A DNA stretch of 64,000 bases from Lacinutrix himadriensis (GCF_001418105.1 NZ_LIQI01000022.1:558001-622000); one strand, 5' to 3'; numbered from the stretch's first letter, positions 1 to 9,612 are shown. Notes: generated from the sequence alone by a model not told the origin. Numbers and translations: made by a program.

Positions 1-72
1 ACAACCTAAAAATAAGCAACGAAAAAGCTACTTTTTAACGTAAATAATCGCTCTTTATCGTCTTTTCTCCAT

Positions 73-80
73 TATATTTG
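73..80 (+). promoter_or_regulatory. -7 promoter box (TATATTTG) for the histidine kinase gene
   Basis: TATATTTG matches the Bacteroidota -7 consensus TAnnTTTG and lies 63 bases before the kinase start codon. I see no clear TTG -33 element at the usual distance. Confidence 0.5.
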
Positions 81-143
81 CAATTCCAAAACTATTTTAT
101 AAGCAGAAAGCGATAACTTATAAATCCTAAACCTACACCAACC

Positions 144-1658
144 ATGAAAGATGTTTATAATAAATTACTTCGTATTTCGAATAAACAAACATCTGTATCT
201 AATCCTTTTTTAGATTCCATACAAAAATCTATTGCAATCGGTTCATGGGAGATAGATCTTCAAACTATGGAAATTAGCTGGAGTCCTATGACTAAATTCA
301 TTCATGAAGTAGCAGAAGACTTTACACCTAATGTTGAAGAAGCCCTAAATTTTTATGAAGAAGGATATCATAGAGATTTAATCTCTGTATTATTTGATAA
401 GGCTGTAAATAATGGGGAAGAATTTGATGAAGAATTTTTATTCCGAACCGCTAAAAATAATTTAAAATGGGTAAGATCTATTGGTTACCCCGTAATAGAA
501 AACAATAAAACAGTTAAAATACTTGGTGTTTTTCAAGATGTTACCGAAAAAACGAACACCTATAAGGAACTGGAATACCAAGAAAAATTAATAAGCACAA
601 CCTTAGAACATGCACCTAACGGAATGGCATTAGTAGGACTAAAAGGGGAAATTCTACAACTAAATAAAAAGTTTTGTGATTATTTGGGCTATTCTAAAAC
701 AGAGTTGATGCTTACAAATGTAAACCGTCTCTCACATCCAGATGATATTAATATCATACCAATACACATTAATGAAATGATTAATGGGGAAAAGGATCAT
801 TTTGAATGTGAAAAAAGATATCAAAAAAAGGATGGGTCCATCATATACTGCTTACTATCTGTTTCCATAATTAGAGATGAAGCAAACCAACCTTTGCATT
901 TTATATCTAACATTATTGATATAACTAAAAGTAAAGAGGCAAATAAAAAAATTGAATCCCTTTTACAAACTACAAAAAGTCAAAATACAAGACTTCAAAA
1001 TTTTGCACATATAGTATCTCATAATTTGAGATCACATTCTGGTAATTTAGAAATGTTATTAGAATTAATGAGTGATGAGATACCTGAATCTACCCAAAAT
1101 GAATTCTTTCCTTTAATAAACGAAGCAGTAAATAGATTAAGTGAAACAATTCTGAATTTAAATGAAGTAGCGAATATAAACACGAAAAAAAATCAAGATT
1201 TAGAAAGTAATAATTTATTAGACTTTACAAATAATGCATTAAGTACTTTTAGAGCAGAAATAATAGAAACAAAGGCTAAAATAAATATAGAAATCCATAA
1301 CAACATAGAGGTATTAGCCATACCTGCTTATTTAGAGAGTGTTTTATTAAACTTTATATCTAACGCTATTAAATATAAAAAAGAAGACATCGATCCTGTA
1401 ATTAATATTCATGCAGAGAAAGAAAACAATTACGTTAAAATAAAGATTGAAGACAATGGTCGCGGTATCAATCTTGATTTACATAAAGATAAAATTTTTG
1501 GTTTATACAAAACATTTCACAATCACAAAGATGCTAGAGGTTTAGGTCTTTACATTACAAAAAATCAAATTGACGCTATGAACGGTAAAGTTGAAGTTAC
1601 CAGTAAAGTAAATATTGGTACAACTTTTACAATATATTTAAAGCATGAAGCAAATTAA
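144..1658 (+). CDS. PAS-domain sensor histidine kinase
   Basis: Soluble sensor kinase of 504 residues with no signal peptide or membrane segment, so it probably senses a cytoplasmic cue. Two PAS folds come first (about residues 30-135 and 150-265). A dimerisation/phosphoacceptor helix follows with His293 in SHNLRSHSGN, an unusual H-box seen in Bacteroidota light/PAS kinases rather than the classical HExxNP. The ATPase domain at the C-terminus shows the N box (NFISNAIKYK), DNGRGIN and GLGLYI. It overlaps the next gene, a stand-alone receiver, by 14 bases, so the two are probably translationally coupled and form a phosphorelay. The signal sensed cannot be read from the sequence. Confidence 0.9.
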   Translation: MKDVYNKLLRISNKQTSVSNPFLDSIQKSIAIGSWEIDLQTMEISWSPMTKFIHEVAEDFTPNVEEALNFYEEGYHRDLISVLFDKAVNNGEEFDEEFLFRTAKNNLKWVRSIGYPVIENNKTVKILGVFQDVTEKTNTYKELEYQEKLISTTLEHAPNGMALVGLKGEILQLNKKFCDYLGYSKTELMLTNVNRLSHPDDINIIPIHINEMINGEKDHFECEKRYQKKDGSIIYCLLSVSIIRDEANQPLHFISNIIDITKSKEANKKIESLLQTTKSQNTRLQNFAHIVSHNLRSHSGNLEMLLELMSDEIPESTQNEFFPLINEAVNRLSETILNLNEVANINTKKNQDLESNNLLDFTNNALSTFRAEIIETKAKINIEIHNNIEVLAIPAYLESVLLNFISNAIKYKKEDIDPVINIHAEKENNYVKIKIEDNGRGINLDLHKDKIFGLYKTFHNHKDARGLGLYITKNQIDAMNGKVEVTSKVNIGTTFTIYLKHEAN

Positions 1659-2046
1659 CTCTGTCTGTTTAATTGATGATGATCCTATTTTAATTTTTGC
1701 AATTAAAATGATTTTTAAGGCTTCTAAGGTTTGTAAAAATTTTACAGTATATAATAATGGGGAAGATGCTATTGATGGATTATCGCAAACCCTAGCGTCT
1801 GGTAAAGATATCCCTGAGCTTATTTTACTAGATATAAATATGCCAATAATGGATGGATGGCAATTTCTTGATGAATTTGCTAAAATGACAATTTCTAAAA
1901 AAATCACATTGTATATGGTAAGTTCTTCTGTAGACCCCGTTGATTTCATGAAAGCTAAAGAATATGAGCTTATAAAAGATTTTATAGTAAAGCCCCTAAC
2001 AAGTGATACACTAATAAAAATTGCTGAAGATTTAAACTCTAATTAA
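1645..2046 (+). CDS. single-domain response regulator (receiver only)
   Basis: A 133-residue CheY-like receiver with nothing attached. The acidic pocket (DDD near residue 11), the phosphoacceptor Asp63 in LLDINMPIMDG and the conserved Lys116 in FIVKPLT are all present. It starts inside the end of the kinase gene, so the kinase is the likely phosphodonor. Without an output domain it must act by protein contact or as an intermediate in a phosphorelay. This receiver type is often paired with PAS kinases in Flavobacteriia. Confidence 0.9.
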   Translation: MKQINSVCLIDDDPILIFAIKMIFKASKVCKNFTVYNNGEDAIDGLSQTLASGKDIPELILLDINMPIMDGWQFLDEFAKMTISKKITLYMVSSSVDPVDFMKAKEYELIKDFIVKPLTSDTLIKIAEDLNSN

Positions 2047-2170
2047 GCAAACACCTTCCTTTCTAAAACAGTATTTCTCACTATTCTAATTTCTATTAAT
2101 GAATTTAAACCATCATAATACGCTGGTTTACTTCTTATTAATCACAAAACAAACCTTGACTTTACGCCAT

Positions 2171-2196
2171 AAAAAAAGCCACTATTTCTAGTGGCT
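2171..2196 (-). terminator. rho-independent terminator of tRNA-Asn
   Basis: Read on the minus strand, AGCCACTA-GAAA-TAGTGGCT is an 8-bp stem with a GAAA tetraloop followed directly by a run of T. It lies 13 bases beyond the 3' end of the tRNA. Confidence 0.85.
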
Positions 2197-2208
2197 TATT
2201 CTAACTTG

Positions 2209-2282
2209 CTCCTCTTCTAAGACTCGAACTTAGGACCCTCTGATTAACAGTCAGATGCTCTAACCAACTGAGCTAAAGAGGA
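2209..2282 (-). tRNA. tRNA-Asn (anticodon GTT)
   Basis: A 74-base cloverleaf on the minus strand. The acceptor stem TCCTCTT pairs with AAGAGGA, followed by discriminator G. The D-arm begins TAGCTCAGTTGG, the anticodon loop is CTGTTAA (GTT, Asn), and the T-arm is CTAAG-TTCGAGT-CTTAG. CCA is not encoded. A strong terminator follows, so it is a single-gene unit. It occupies most of the 312-base gap between the response regulator and rseP; nothing else is recognisable in that gap. Confidence 0.96.
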
Positions 2283-2358
2283 GTGTTATTCGCTTTTGCG
2301 AGCGCAAATATATGTATACTTTTTAATTACCACAAATCTTTTTTGAAAAAATTTTAAA

Positions 2359-3699
2359 TTATTTTAACCAGTCCTGTATTGCCTTAAATGCATCGTTACC
2401 ATTTGCAAACAAAACCAAACCTATAAGTAAAACAAAACCAACCAATTGCGCATATTCCATGAATTTATCTCCTGGTTTTCTACCAGAAATAATTTCATAT
2501 AATAAAAACATTACATGACCTCCATCAAGTGCAGGAATTGGTAATAAATTTAAAACACCAAGCATAATTGATAAGAATGCAGTCATTTTCCAGAACACTT
2601 GCCAATTCCATTGTGATGGAAACATTTGTCCGATAGCAGCAAAGCCTCCAATTTGTGAAGCACCCTTTTTAGTGAATATATATTGAAACTGTGCTAAATA
2701 ATCTTTGATCTCCCAATACCCCTTGCTAATCCCTCCTGAAACACTTTCAGCTAAAGAATATTCTCTTTGGTTTACTTTAATAAAATCTAAATCTGTTCTT
2801 TTAACCGCAATACCAACTTTATTATCTTCGGTTGGTGTTAAAGTGAATTTCTTTGTTTCGTTATTACGCTCTACTTCTAAAACAATATCTGTAGTGGCAC
2901 TATTTTTTAATTGATAGGTAAAGTCTGAAAAATAAGTAATCGGATTTCCATTTACAGCTACAATTTTATCTTGAGCTATAAGCCCTGCTTTTTCTGCAGG
3001 TAATCCTGGTTCTACTTCTTCTACTTGAAAAGGAGAACGTGGTTCAAAAGCTGGTAAATCTCCTGCTGCAAAAAGTTGCTTCCCTATATCTTCAGGAATA
3101 GCAAGATCTTCAATAGCTCCATTGGTGTGTTCTACTTGAATGGTTTCAATATTTCTAAACATTAGGTATTTACTAACATCTTCCGATAGATTTTCAATAG
3201 GCTCGCCATCTACAGAAACAATTTTATCTCCTTGTTGAAAACCATAATTCTCCATGGTTTTACTAACGCCGTAACCATATTTTACATCGTCTTTTTGAAT
3301 ATAAACAGTTCCCCAAACAAATAATATGACCATGTAAAGAAAAAATGCCAATACAAAATTCATAAAAACACCACCTAGCATAATGATTAAACGTTGCCAA
3401 GTTGGTTTAGAACGAAACTCCCAAGGTTGTGGTGGTTTAGCCATTTGTTCTTTGTCCATACTCTCATCGATCATTCCTGCTATTTTTACATAACCTCCAA
3501 GTGGTAACCAACCAATACCATATACGGTTTCGCCAATTTTTTTCTTGAAAATAGAGAATTTAATATCGAAGAATAAGTAGAATTTTTCCACTTTTGTTTT
3601 AAACAATTTTGCAGGAATAAAATGTCCTAGTTCATGCAAAACAACTAATATAGAAAGGCTCAAGAATAATTGAGCTGCTTTTATTATAAATACAGTCAT
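2359..3699 (-). CDS. rseP: RIP metalloprotease RseP (site-2 protease, M50)
   Basis: Intramembrane zinc protease that cuts membrane-anchored anti-sigma factors or remnant signal peptides. The zinc motif HELGH is at residues 22-26 within the first membrane segment. Two PDZ domains follow (around GFQQGDKIVSVDG and GLIAQDKIVAVNG). The second catalytic motif LNLLPIPALDGGH lies near the C-terminus in the last membrane segments. I start at the ATG at 3699 (446 residues). A longer frame reaches a TTG at 3726 but adds only nine residues ahead of the typical beginning seen in this family. Monocistronic, with a short gap to the neighbouring minus-strand peptidase gene. Confidence 0.93.
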   Translation of the reverse strand: MTVFIIKAAQLFLSLSILVVLHELGHFIPAKLFKTKVEKFYLFFDIKFSIFKKKIGETVYGIGWLPLGGYVKIAGMIDESMDKEQMAKPPQPWEFRSKPTWQRLIIMLGGVFMNFVLAFFLYMVILFVWGTVYIQKDDVKYGYGVSKTMENYGFQQGDKIVSVDGEPIENLSEDVSKYLMFRNIETIQVEHTNGAIEDLAIPEDIGKQLFAAGDLPAFEPRSPFQVEEVEPGLPAEKAGLIAQDKIVAVNGNPITYFSDFTYQLKNSATTDIVLEVERNNETKKFTLTPTEDNKVGIAVKRTDLDFIKVNQREYSLAESVSGGISKGYWEIKDYLAQFQYIFTKKGASQIGGFAAIGQMFPSQWNWQVFWKMTAFLSIMLGVLNLLPIPALDGGHVMFLLYEIISGRKPGDKFMEYAQLVGFVLLIGLVLFANGNDAFKAIQDWLK

Positions 3700-3772
3700 G
3701 TATTGGGTTTTATTTGTAACGTGCAAAAGTAAGCTTTTATGCTTACTAAAAAAAACAAGTATTAAGTATTGC

Positions 3773-5713
3773 TTATTCCTTTAACAGCCTTTTATGAAAA
3801 ACTCCTTGATTTGTAGAAAATTTCACAAAGTGAATCCCAGAAGACAAGCTTTCGATATTGATAGTTTCTTTATAATCCATTTCTAAAACTAACTTACCTA
3901 AAACATCGAATACTTGAATGGTGTCAATTACTAACGCTTCTGGTTTTTCTAACTGAATATAGCTTGTAGTTGGATTAGGATACATTAACAAAGTATTTTC
4001 GATTTGAAAGGTATTCGTACTTAAGGTTAAGTTGTTATTTTTAGAAATTAAATCTACCTCTGGATCAAAGAGTATTTCACTAACAGTAAAGTTAACGGTT
4101 TCTACAAAAGTTTCTCCTGAAAAGGTATTATCTAAAACAACATCTAACACTTCTCCGTTAGTCCCAATAATTCGCATTGGAATTGGTACTTCAAAATAAC
4201 TAACCGAAGCATCACTTTGTGTTTGGTTTACCTGAAACTGCAATAGGTTTGTATTAATCCAATTCGCATTTATAGTATAACTTGGATATCCTTCATTGTA
4301 AATCCAGTCATTAAAAAACTCGGTTAAATCCTGACCACTAGCGGCTTCCATTTTTTCAATATAATCTGGTGTTTTCGCATAATTATAAGCCAAATCCGAA
4401 TCACTTAAATAATCTTGCATGCCTTGGTAAAAATCAGCATCACCCACTTTTTTTCTAAGCATGTGCAATACCATTGCGCCTTTATTATAACTTAATCTAC
4501 TGCTAAAAATTCGACCAACACTTGTGGTGTCTGTATCTGCCAAATACACAGCTCCGTCTGTTTGCGATGTAATAGAATTTACTCGTCCTTGTTTCCAGCT
4601 TTTAAAACTTTCATCACCATCAAAATCCTCGATTACTAATCCCGCTAAATAAGTAGCAAAACCTTCGTTTAACCAAATATCTTTCCAACTGCCACAAGTA
4701 ATTTTATCGCCAAACCATTGGTGTGCTAATTCGTGTGCTATTAAACTTCTTCCAAAGCTTCCCATAAAAGAAACCGTGGTGTGCTCCATCCCTCCTCCCC
4801 AACCAAATTGGGCATGTCCGTATTTTTCGGAAGCATACGGATATTCTTCAAATTTGGTAGAAAACAATTCCATAATATCCACAGTAACTGCGGTACTTTC
4901 TTGTACAGAAGCGAAGTCTTCGGGATATACATAGTTTACAATTTCAAAAGGGTTTCCGTTATTAGGAACGGTATGTGAATACACCTCGTAATTTGTTGCA
5001 GCAATTGCTATTAAATATGCTGGAATAGGAAACTCGTGTTTATAATGTGTTGTTTTATTAGTCCCATTTACGGTTTGACTTTGCTCTACACCATTACTAA
5101 CGGCAATGTATTCTTCGCCTTGCGCATTGAATTGTGGCGTCGTTATATATACATCTATATTTTCAATTTTATCATTTAAATCTTGTTTACAAGGCCACCA
5201 ACCTTTTGCTCCATAAGGTTCTGATAATGTCCAAATAATAGGATCACTATTATGTGTCGTTTGTGCAAAGGAACCAAAACCAGAACTTATTGGGTTACCA
5301 GAATAGGTAATTTCCACAATTCCCGTTTGCCCAACATTTACAGCTGTTTGTAAAGCAATTACTAATTCGTCATCTGTATTTTGTACATAAGTTAAAGCGT
5401 TTCCGTTTTGTAAAACTTGAGAAACAGCCATATTATCGGCTAAGTCAAAAGTTACTTCGGTCATATTTTCCTTGGCAACAAAATGCGTGGTTACAACTCC
5501 AGAAATACTTGCAACACTTGGATCTATAGTAAACTCTAATTTATGATAAATAACATCATAATTTCCCGTGTTTAGGTTTACTCGGTGGTTGTAAATTCTA
5601 TTAGAAGCAGATTTAGCTTCAGCCTCTACCAGTGCATGTAAATCTTCGTCAAAGGTTTGCGAAAAAGAAAAACTTATAGAGCATAAGGTGATTAGCAAAA
5701 AATAATATTTCAT
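3773..5713 (-). CDS. secreted M1-family aminopeptidase with T9SS type A sorting domain
   Basis: Zinc aminopeptidase of 646 residues, predicted to be exported. There is an N-terminal signal peptide ending near SFSFSQ. The M1 domain carries the zinc motif HELAHQWFGD with His327 and the downstream glutamate in LNEGFATYLAG. The exopeptidase signature is GGGMEHT, a variant of GAMEN. The last ~75 residues (YPNPTTSYIQL, ending FHKRLLKE) are a T9SS type A C-terminal sorting domain, so it is expected to cross the outer membrane by T9SS and be released or anchored. Likely role: degradation of peptides outside the cell. Confidence 0.93.
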   Translation of the reverse strand: MKYYFLLITLCSISFSFSQTFDEDLHALVEAEAKSASNRIYNHRVNLNTGNYDVIYHKLEFTIDPSVASISGVVTTHFVAKENMTEVTFDLADNMAVSQVLQNGNALTYVQNTDDELVIALQTAVNVGQTGIVEITYSGNPISSGFGSFAQTTHNSDPIIWTLSEPYGAKGWWPCKQDLNDKIENIDVYITTPQFNAQGEEYIAVSNGVEQSQTVNGTNKTTHYKHEFPIPAYLIAIAATNYEVYSHTVPNNGNPFEIVNYVYPEDFASVQESTAVTVDIMELFSTKFEEYPYASEKYGHAQFGWGGGMEHTTVSFMGSFGRSLIAHELAHQWFGDKITCGSWKDIWLNEGFATYLAGLVIEDFDGDESFKSWKQGRVNSITSQTDGAVYLADTDTTSVGRIFSSRLSYNKGAMVLHMLRKKVGDADFYQGMQDYLSDSDLAYNYAKTPDYIEKMEAASGQDLTEFFNDWIYNEGYPSYTINANWINTNLLQFQVNQTQSDASVSYFEVPIPMRIIGTNGEVLDVVLDNTFSGETFVETVNFTVSEILFDPEVDLISKNNNLTLSTNTFQIENTLLMYPNPTTSYIQLEKPEALVIDTIQVFDVLGKLVLEMDYKETINIESLSSGIHFVKFSTNQGVFHKRLLKE

Positions 5714-5798
5714 TTCAATAGTTTTTTAAACATTAAAGTTACAATATTAAGTTTTAACTTATGTAACCAATAGTACTAGTACTGCCTGAAATAATTTG

Positions 5799-5806
5799 TA
5801 ATTTTG
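5799..5806 (+). promoter_or_regulatory. -7 promoter box (TAATTTTG) for the SCO gene
   Basis: TAATTTTG fits TAnnTTTG and is 18 bases before the ATG at 5825. The longer reading frame begins with a TTG inside this box, which argues that the ATG is the real start. Confidence 0.5.
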
Positions 5807-5824
5807 TATATCAAATCATTATTT

Positions 5825-6496
5825 ATGCTTTCGTTTTTTAAGGACTACAAATATTTTGCTATTGTTTTAGCAACTTTATCCATTATCATCATTACTATTT
5901 TCTATAATATTCTAAAAGTAGAGAAAGTGCTTCCTATTTACCAACCTGCTTTGGTGAATCCAGAATTGGTGGATAGCACGATGCAATATGTGAAAAAATA
6001 TCACAAAATAGCCGACTTTAGCCTTACCAATCAAAACGGAAAAACAATTACACAAGAAGATTATAAAGATAAAATTTATGTAGCCGATTTCTTTTTTACT
6101 ACTTGCCAAACCATTTGTCCGATAATGACAGATAATATGTATCAAGTTCAAAAGTCGATTTTAAATGATGAAGACGTAATGCTACTCTCACATTCTGTAA
6201 CCCCTAAAATAGATAGTGTAGCACAATTAAAACGTTACGCACTAAAAAAAGGAGTTAATGATGCAAAATGGAATTTAGTAACTGGAGACAAAAAACAAAT
6301 CTATGCCCTTGCCAGAAAAAGTTACTTGGCGGTAAAAACCTTTGGAAATGGGGATGCTTATGATATGATACACACAGAAAACTTTATTCTTGTAGATAAA
6401 AAACGACAAATCAGAGGTTTCTATGATGGTACTAACCTTGAAGAAATAGAACAACTTATTGAAGATATTAAAATCTTAAAAAAAGAATATAAATAG
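5825..6496 (+). CDS. SCO family protein (SCO1/SenC/PrrC)
   Basis: Membrane-anchored thioredoxin-fold protein of 223 residues, by family a copper chaperone or thiol reductase for assembly of the Cu-A site of cytochrome oxidase. One N-terminal membrane helix (about residues 10-30) anchors a periplasmic domain. The copper ligands are visible as Cys94 and Cys98 (CQTIC) and His183 (MIHTEN). The start is placed at the ATG at 5825 because the alternative TTG at 5804 falls inside the promoter box. It precedes feoAB by a 73-base gap that contains its own promoter box, so the genes may be separate units within a metal-related neighbourhood. Confidence 0.9.
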   Translation: MLSFFKDYKYFAIVLATLSIIIITIFYNILKVEKVLPIYQPALVNPELVDSTMQYVKKYHKIADFSLTNQNGKTITQEDYKDKIYVADFFFTTCQTICPIMTDNMYQVQKSILNDEDVMLLSHSVTPKIDSVAQLKRYALKKGVNDAKWNLVTGDKKQIYALARKSYLAVKTFGNGDAYDMIHTENFILVDKKRQIRGFYDGTNLEEIEQLIEDIKILKKEYK

Positions 6497-6535
6497 TTTA
6501 TTAAGCCACAATTTTTTTAGCTACTACTTTTATAT

Positions 6536-6543
6536 TACATTTG
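6536..6543 (+). promoter_or_regulatory. -7 promoter box (TACATTTG) for feoAB
   Basis: TACATTTG fits TAnnTTTG and is 26 bases before the TTG start of feoA. No convincing DtxR-type operator is visible around it. Confidence 0.45.
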
Positions 6544-6569
6544 CTTCTTTAAAATCAATCTAAATAAGC

Positions 6570-6806
6570 TTGCAAGTAACTATAGCACATCTTAAACGTG
6601 GAGAACAAGGCATTATCACTGATGTTTCTTCTGCACATATACCATTAAAATTGTTAGAAATGGGTTGCCTTCCTGGGAATACTGTAGAGCTTTTACAGGT
6701 TGCTCCTTTTCAAGACCCCATGTATTTAAACATTAATGGTACACATCTAGCAATTCGAAAAGAAACTGCAAGTCATATATTAATAGAAAAAATAATCCAT
6801 GAGTAA
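6570..6806 (+). CDS. feoA: ferrous iron transport protein A (FeoA), TTG start
   Basis: Small SH3-like cytoplasmic protein of 78 residues that supports FeoB. The family pattern LxxLxxGExGII...PLKLLEMGCLPGN and the closing LAIRKETASHI are present. No ATG is available in frame: a stop codon lies three codons upstream and the next ATG is in the conserved core (MGCLPGN). The start must therefore be the TTG at 6570. It overlaps feoB by 8 bases, implying coupled translation. Confidence 0.9.
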   Translation: MQVTIAHLKRGEQGIITDVSSAHIPLKLLEMGCLPGNTVELLQVAPFQDPMYLNINGTHLAIRKETASHILIEKIIHE

Positions 6807-8898
6807 ACAAATAAATGTTGCGCTTATTGGAAATCCGAATACAGGAAAAACATCTGTATTTAACGCACTTACTGGTTTACACCAAAAAGTGGGGAACTAT
6901 CCAGGAATTACGGTCGAGAAAAAAGAAGGTATCTGTAAACTACCTCGTGGTGTAAAAGCACACATTATCGATTTACCAGGAACCTATAGTTTAAATGCTT
7001 CGTCTTTAGATGAAAATGTAGTTATAGAATTACTTTTAAATAAAACGGATAAAGACTATCCAGACGTTGCCATAGTAGTAAGTGATGTAGAAAACTTAAA
7101 AAGAAACTTACTTCTTTTTACGCAAATTAAAGATTTAGAAATCCCTTGTATTCTGGTTATTAATATGTCGGACAGAATGCGATACAAAGGTATTTCGTTA
7201 GATATAGACTATTTAGAAAAGCAACTAGAAACCAAAATAGCTTTAATAAGCACACGTAAAAACGAAGGTATTGACACGTTAAAACAGCTTATTACCAACT
7301 ATAAAGAATTATCTATTACTCCTTGTTTGCATGCTTCAGAAATTGATAAAGATTATTTTGATCGATTACGCCAAGCATTTCCGAATCAACTTTTATACAA
7401 GCTTTGGCTCGTAATTACACAAGATGTAAATTTTGGTAAAACAAACAGACAAGAAATTGAAGCTATAGCGAGTTTTAAAACAAAATCGAAAGAAGACCTT
7501 AAAAGACTACAGCAAAAAGAAACAATAAAACGCTACCAGTTTATAAATAACACACTTAAAAAAGGGCAAACTATTGATGCTAGTCAAGCCAAAGGTTTAC
7601 GTGCAAATTTAGATAGAGTACTAACCCATAAAGTTTGGGGTTACGTTATTTTTGCTTTCATTTTACTAACCATTTTTCAAGCAATTTACGATTGGTCTAG
7701 CGTACCAATGGATTTTATAGATTCTACATTTGCATCCTTAAGTGAATGGACCAAAAACGCATTGCCAGCAGGTGCTTTCACTAATTTAATTGCCGAAGGT
7801 ATTATTCCTGGCCTTGGTGGAATTGTTATTTTTATTCCACAAATTGCATTCTTATTTCTATTTATTGCTGTTTTAGAGGAAAGTGGCTATATGAGTCGTG
7901 TGGTCTTTTTAATGGACAGAATCATGCGTCGTTTTGGTTTAAGCGGAAAAAGTGTCGTACCGCTAATTTCTGGTACTGCTTGTGCTATTCCCGCAATTAT
8001 GGCAACCAGAAATATTGAAAGCTGGAAAGAACGATTAATCACCATTTTAGTAACACCATTTACTACTTGTGCCGCAAGATTACCAGTTTACTTAATTATC
8101 ATTGCTTTGGTAATTCCAGAAGGACGAATCTTAGGATTAAGCTACCAAGCATTAACGCTAATGCTATTATATTTAATAGGATTTGGAACCGCAATTTTTT
8201 CAGCATACCTTTTAAATAAAGTATTAAAAATTAAAAACAAAAGCTTCTTTGTGGTAGAAATGCCAAACTACAAATTACCACTTATAAAAAATGTTGCCTT
8301 AACCGTTTTAGAAAAAACAAAATCTTTTGTATTTGGAGCTGGTAAAATAATCCTTGCTATCTCTATTGTACTTTGGTTTTTGGCTTCTTACGGACCAGGA
8401 GAAAACTTTAATAATGCGGAAGAAATTGTAAAAACAGAATACGCTTCTCAAAACTTATCGGAAGACGAAATCAATCAAAAAGTAGCTTCTCAGAAATTAG
8501 AGCATTCTTATATTGGTATCACAGGAAGAGCTATAGAACCTGTGATAAGACCTTTAGGTTACGATTGGAAAATTGGTATTGCCATTGTTAGTTCTTTTGC
8601 TGCTCGTGAAGTATTTGTTGGTACACTTGCAACTATTTATAGTGTTGGTAATGACGAAGAAGAGACCATTAAAAACAAAATGGCTAAAGAAATAAACCCA
8701 ATTACTGGCGGACCATTATTTACATTAGCTTCTGGTATTTCACTATTACTTTTCTATGCCTTTGCCATGCAATGTATGAGTACATTAGCGATTGTTAAAA
8801 GAGAAACCAATTCTTGGAAATGGCCAACGTTACAATTAATAATCATGACCGCTATTGCTTATATAGCAGCATTAATAGCCTATCAGTTTTTAAAGTGA
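6799..8898 (+). CDS. feoB: ferrous iron transporter FeoB
   Basis: Inner-membrane Fe(II) transporter of 699 residues. The N-terminal G domain has G1 GNPNTGKT (residues 11-18), the G2/switch I region GNYPGITVEKK, G3 DLPGTYS and G4 NMSD. Helical bundle and Gate domains follow, with conserved segments GxGGxxxFIPQ, ESGYMSRV and CAIPAIMATR. About ten membrane helices are expected. Together with feoA and the Cys-rich small protein downstream it forms a standard feoA-feoB-associated protein unit. Regulation by the nearby DtxR-family protein is plausible but no operator is clear. Confidence 0.96.
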   Translation: MSKQINVALIGNPNTGKTSVFNALTGLHQKVGNYPGITVEKKEGICKLPRGVKAHIIDLPGTYSLNASSLDENVVIELLLNKTDKDYPDVAIVVSDVENLKRNLLLFTQIKDLEIPCILVINMSDRMRYKGISLDIDYLEKQLETKIALISTRKNEGIDTLKQLITNYKELSITPCLHASEIDKDYFDRLRQAFPNQLLYKLWLVITQDVNFGKTNRQEIEAIASFKTKSKEDLKRLQQKETIKRYQFINNTLKKGQTIDASQAKGLRANLDRVLTHKVWGYVIFAFILLTIFQAIYDWSSVPMDFIDSTFASLSEWTKNALPAGAFTNLIAEGIIPGLGGIVIFIPQIAFLFLFIAVLEESGYMSRVVFLMDRIMRRFGLSGKSVVPLISGTACAIPAIMATRNIESWKERLITILVTPFTTCAARLPVYLIIIALVIPEGRILGLSYQALTLMLLYLIGFGTAIFSAYLLNKVLKIKNKSFFVVEMPNYKLPLIKNVALTVLEKTKSFVFGAGKIILAISIVLWFLASYGPGENFNNAEEIVKTEYASQNLSEDEINQKVASQKLEHSYIGITGRAIEPVIRPLGYDWKIGIAIVSSFAAREVFVGTLATIYSVGNDEEETIKNKMAKEINPITGGPLFTLASGISLLLFYAFAMQCMSTLAIVKRETNSWKWPTLQLIIMTAIAYIAALIAYQFLK

Positions 8899-8952
8899 CC
8901 TAATTATATAGAAATTTTGTAAATTTATAGAACAACAAACGACCAATTAATT

Positions 8953-9084
8953 ATGAATACAATCATTCAAGACATACTCGTTTTTTCTACCGTTTTACTA
9001 GCAGTAGCTTTTATTTTGAAAAAATATTTTTATAAGAAGAAATCAAAAAAAGCATGTGGAACAGACGACTGCGGTTGTCATTAG
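8953..9084 (+). CDS. FeoB-associated Cys-rich small membrane protein
   Basis: A 43-residue protein, too short for routine ORF lists. One membrane helix (about residues 5-22) is followed by a lysine-rich stretch and a Cys-rich tail CGTDDCGCH. This matches the FeoB-associated Cys-rich membrane protein family, which sits directly after feoB in many Bacteroidota and Firmicutes and may play the part of FeoC. It starts 54 bases after feoB on the same strand. The arrangement and the cysteine tail make the call fairly secure; the exact function is unknown. Confidence 0.85.
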   Translation: MNTIIQDILVFSTVLLAVAFILKKYFYKKKSKKACGTDDCGCH

Positions 9085-9115
9085 AAAGGGCTCTGATTTT
9101 AAAATCGAGAACCTT

Positions 9116-9541
9116 CTACTTCCTCACATCTAACTGAATGTAATAATCTTCCATCGGAATTTTATTATTAGCAACAGGATAAGGCATCACGCTAATTCCT
9201 GAAATACTTAATGCTTCCGAAGAAAACAAATTACCAAGTTGCTCCTGCAAAGAAAAAGTGGGATTAATCGTTAACTTTTTTTGTTCTACTTTATTTCCGT
9301 TTTTAAAAACGTCTACTAAAACAATTACTTCTCCAGCCCAAATACATTGCACCGCTTTCGGGCAGCGAGAATCTTGTACTACTTCCACAAATTTTAATCG
9401 GACATCTTCAAACTGTACACTTGCACCAAAATGAAGTTTTGTTACAATTTTTGGCGGTGTTACTTTCGTTACAACTGTAGAATCTTGCGAAAAACCAATA
9501 CTTGCTACTAAAAATGTGAGGATAAATATTGTATATTTCAT
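9116..9541 (-). CDS. small secreted protein with RCPxxxxCxWAGE motif, function unknown
   Basis: A 141-residue protein with a signal peptide ending at SIGFSQ. The mature part has a single conserved motif, DSRCPKAVQCIWAGEV, with two cysteines six apart that could form a disulfide or bind metal. Similar short periplasmic proteins with this motif are common in Bacteroidota but have no assigned role. It points toward the feo genes and lies next to the DtxR-type regulator, so a link to metal homeostasis is possible but unproven. Confidence 0.75.
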   Translation of the reverse strand: MKYTIFILTFLVASIGFSQDSTVVTKVTPPKIVTKLHFGASVQFEDVRLKFVEVVQDSRCPKAVQCIWAGEVIVLVDVFKNGNKVEQKKLTINPTFSLQEQLGNLFSSEALSISGISVMPYPVANNKIPMEDYYIQLDVRK

Positions 9542-9612
9542 AGTGTGAATGTTAGTAGTCTATAATCCTAAATCATGCCAAATTATAAATTACAAAAAGA
9601 TTGCTTACACTA

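Noticed and set aside
6510-6570. Possible DtxR operator in front of feoA (TTTTTTTAGCTACTA...)
   Set aside because: Only the left arm resembles the palindrome at 10312-10343; the right half does not pair.
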